Source: CAYSFW01 sp050329935 (GTDB lineage: Bacteria > Pseudomonadota > Gammaproteobacteria > UWMA-0217). Taken from it: DNA of 64,000 bases. Shown one piece after another: positions 63,326 through 64,000 of this stretch. The DNA lies in assembly GCA_050329935.1 (NCBI GenBank), contig JBHJOI010000025.1, positions 9,299 through 73,298 of the forward strand, in the 5' to 3' direction. Made by a program: the position numbers and the translations under genes. The notes under the pieces are model-generated. The model saw only the letters and a program-made list of their open reading frames with translations. It was not told the origin of the DNA and did no database searches. Within the stretch, counting starts at the first letter, position 1, and every line of letters begins with the position of its first letter.

Positions 63326-64000
63326 TCACCGCACCCGCTCGCCCATCCGCTCACGCAAATTTTCGGGCGCGACAAAGACAAACGCCTTGCCGCGCAGATG
63401 TTGCGCCAACAGCCCGTCCTCGGACAGCTTGAGCAGATCGGCCCGAGCGGTTGCGTAGGCGGAGTTGTGCGATCGCCGATGCCCCTCCACGGTGTACTCC
63501 GCGCCGGGATGCTTGATGGCGTGGGTCAGCAGCGCGATCTGTCGGTGATTGTACGCACCACGCAGCGTGGCCGATTCGCGCAGCAGCCGCTCGGTCGTAC
63601 GCTCCTCATCGCCCTTGCGGCGCAGGTAGGCACGCAATTCGTCGATCGCCCGACGGATCACGTTGAGCTGGTGAACGATGAAATAGGTAGCATCGCCGCC
63701 GTCCGTCTCGGTTTGCAGGTAGGCGTTCACGTATTGAGCCGGCGCGCGGCGCAGAAAACGCGAGATCGATAAATACTCCGTGAGCCAGTACCCCTGCCGC
63801 GCCATCGACCAATAGAACAGCGCCCGCGCGGTGCGGCCGTTGCCATCGACGAAGGGGTGGTCGTAGCCGATCATGAAGTGCAGCAGGATCGCGCGGATCA
63901 CTGGGTGGACGTATGGACTGTCGTTTTCGTTGCCATTCGCGAACTCGCACAGCCGTTCGATGCGCTCGGGCAGCTCGCCGGGCGCGGGGGGCTCGTGCAA
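63326..64000 (-). CDS. Fic-domain protein (N-terminus beyond window)
   Basis: The frame runs to the last base of the window, so the start lies to the right. Fic motif HPFVDGNGRTAR (about residue 48 of the visible part) with the catalytic His and the GNGR loop that binds ATP for AMP transfer. A DNA-binding-like C-terminal winged helix (about 140-224; EYTVEGHRRSHNSAYATARADLLKLSEDGLL) follows, as in Fic proteins that act as regulators or toxins. Inhibitory helix not visible in this part. It lies 428 bp upstream of the caspase gene. Confidence 0.85.
   Translation of the reverse strand: MHEPPAPGELPERIERLCEFANGNENDSPYVHPVIRAILLHFMIGYDHPFVDGNGRTARALFYWSMARQGYWLTEYLSISRFLRRAPAQYVNAYLQTETDGGDATYFIVHQLNVIRRAIDELRAYLRRKGDEERTTERLLRESATLRGAYNHRQIALLTHAIKHPGAEYTVEGHRRSHNSAYATARADLLKLSEDGLLAQHLRGKAFVFVAPENLRERMGERVR

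Noticed and set aside
1..64000. CRISPR arrays, insertion sequences, rRNA and tRNA genes
   Set aside because: No regularly spaced repeats, transposase-like proteins, terminal inverted repeats or conserved RNA segments were seen by eye; short or divergent ones could be missed.

Overview
The window is a GC-rich (by eye about 60-65 %), densely coded bacterial chromosome segment. The gene set (ParC, HtpX, GluQ, RimI, RecQ, an HAE1-type RND pump, DsrE, UdgA-type glycosylase) and protein style fit a Gammaproteobacterium. The DsrE-family protein, multiheme cytochrome, protoglobin, Uma2 proteins and caspase/CHAT genes together recall Chromatiales-type or other sulfur-associated gammaproteobacteria, but this assignment is inference; there is no rRNA gene to test it. 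No rRNA, tRNA, CRISPR array or transposase was recognised.

Layout. 1-5 kb: 3' part of parC, htpX with a clear terminator, a chromosomal ccdAB toxin-antitoxin pair and a two-CBS-domain protein. 5.3-7.8 kb: a lower-GC XhoI/PaeR7I-type restriction-modification pair. 8-13.4 kb: gluQ (with a small ORF coupled to it) and an RND pump with its adaptor. 13.6-18.1 kb: a five-gene operon of a degenerate receiver-like protein, an MglB-like roadblock protein, a protoglobin, a FimV-like TPR protein and a second roadblock-like protein. 18.1-23.3 kb: housekeeping and small genes (TauE/SafE exporter, Nudix hydrolase, thiol-redox protein, family 4 UDG, rimI, SCP2). 23.5-29.9 kb: pentaheme cytochrome/TPR, FG-GAP/ASPIC-UnbV and TPR genes. 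30-35.3 kb: a BepA-like lipoprotein protease and, divergently, an MbnP-MbnH operon under a perfect FNR-type box. 35.5-41 kb: a selenoneine cluster (senA, senB, a flavoprotein-SelD fusion acting as SenC, and egtD). 41.4-51.9 kb: cbpA, a Deg protease, recQ, Uma2, a hydrolase lipoprotein, DsrE, a ferredoxin-reductase fusion and a DUF3087-like protein.

52.6-64 kb is a defence-like island: mrr, a chimeric hsdM remnant, a Uma2 gene, a caspase-like protease in an operon with a 1923-residue protein carrying two alpha/beta-hydrolase domains, a CHAT protease domain and a helical C-terminus, and a Fic gene cut by the window edge.

The best candidates for new biology are the caspase / dual-hydrolase-CHAT operon, the selenoneine cluster whose selenophosphate synthetase is fused to an FAD oxidoreductase, and the roadblock-protoglobin operon. 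Start codons given are choices made from ribosome-binding sites, domain starts and overlaps; family names come from recognised motifs and remembered family sequences, not from database searches.
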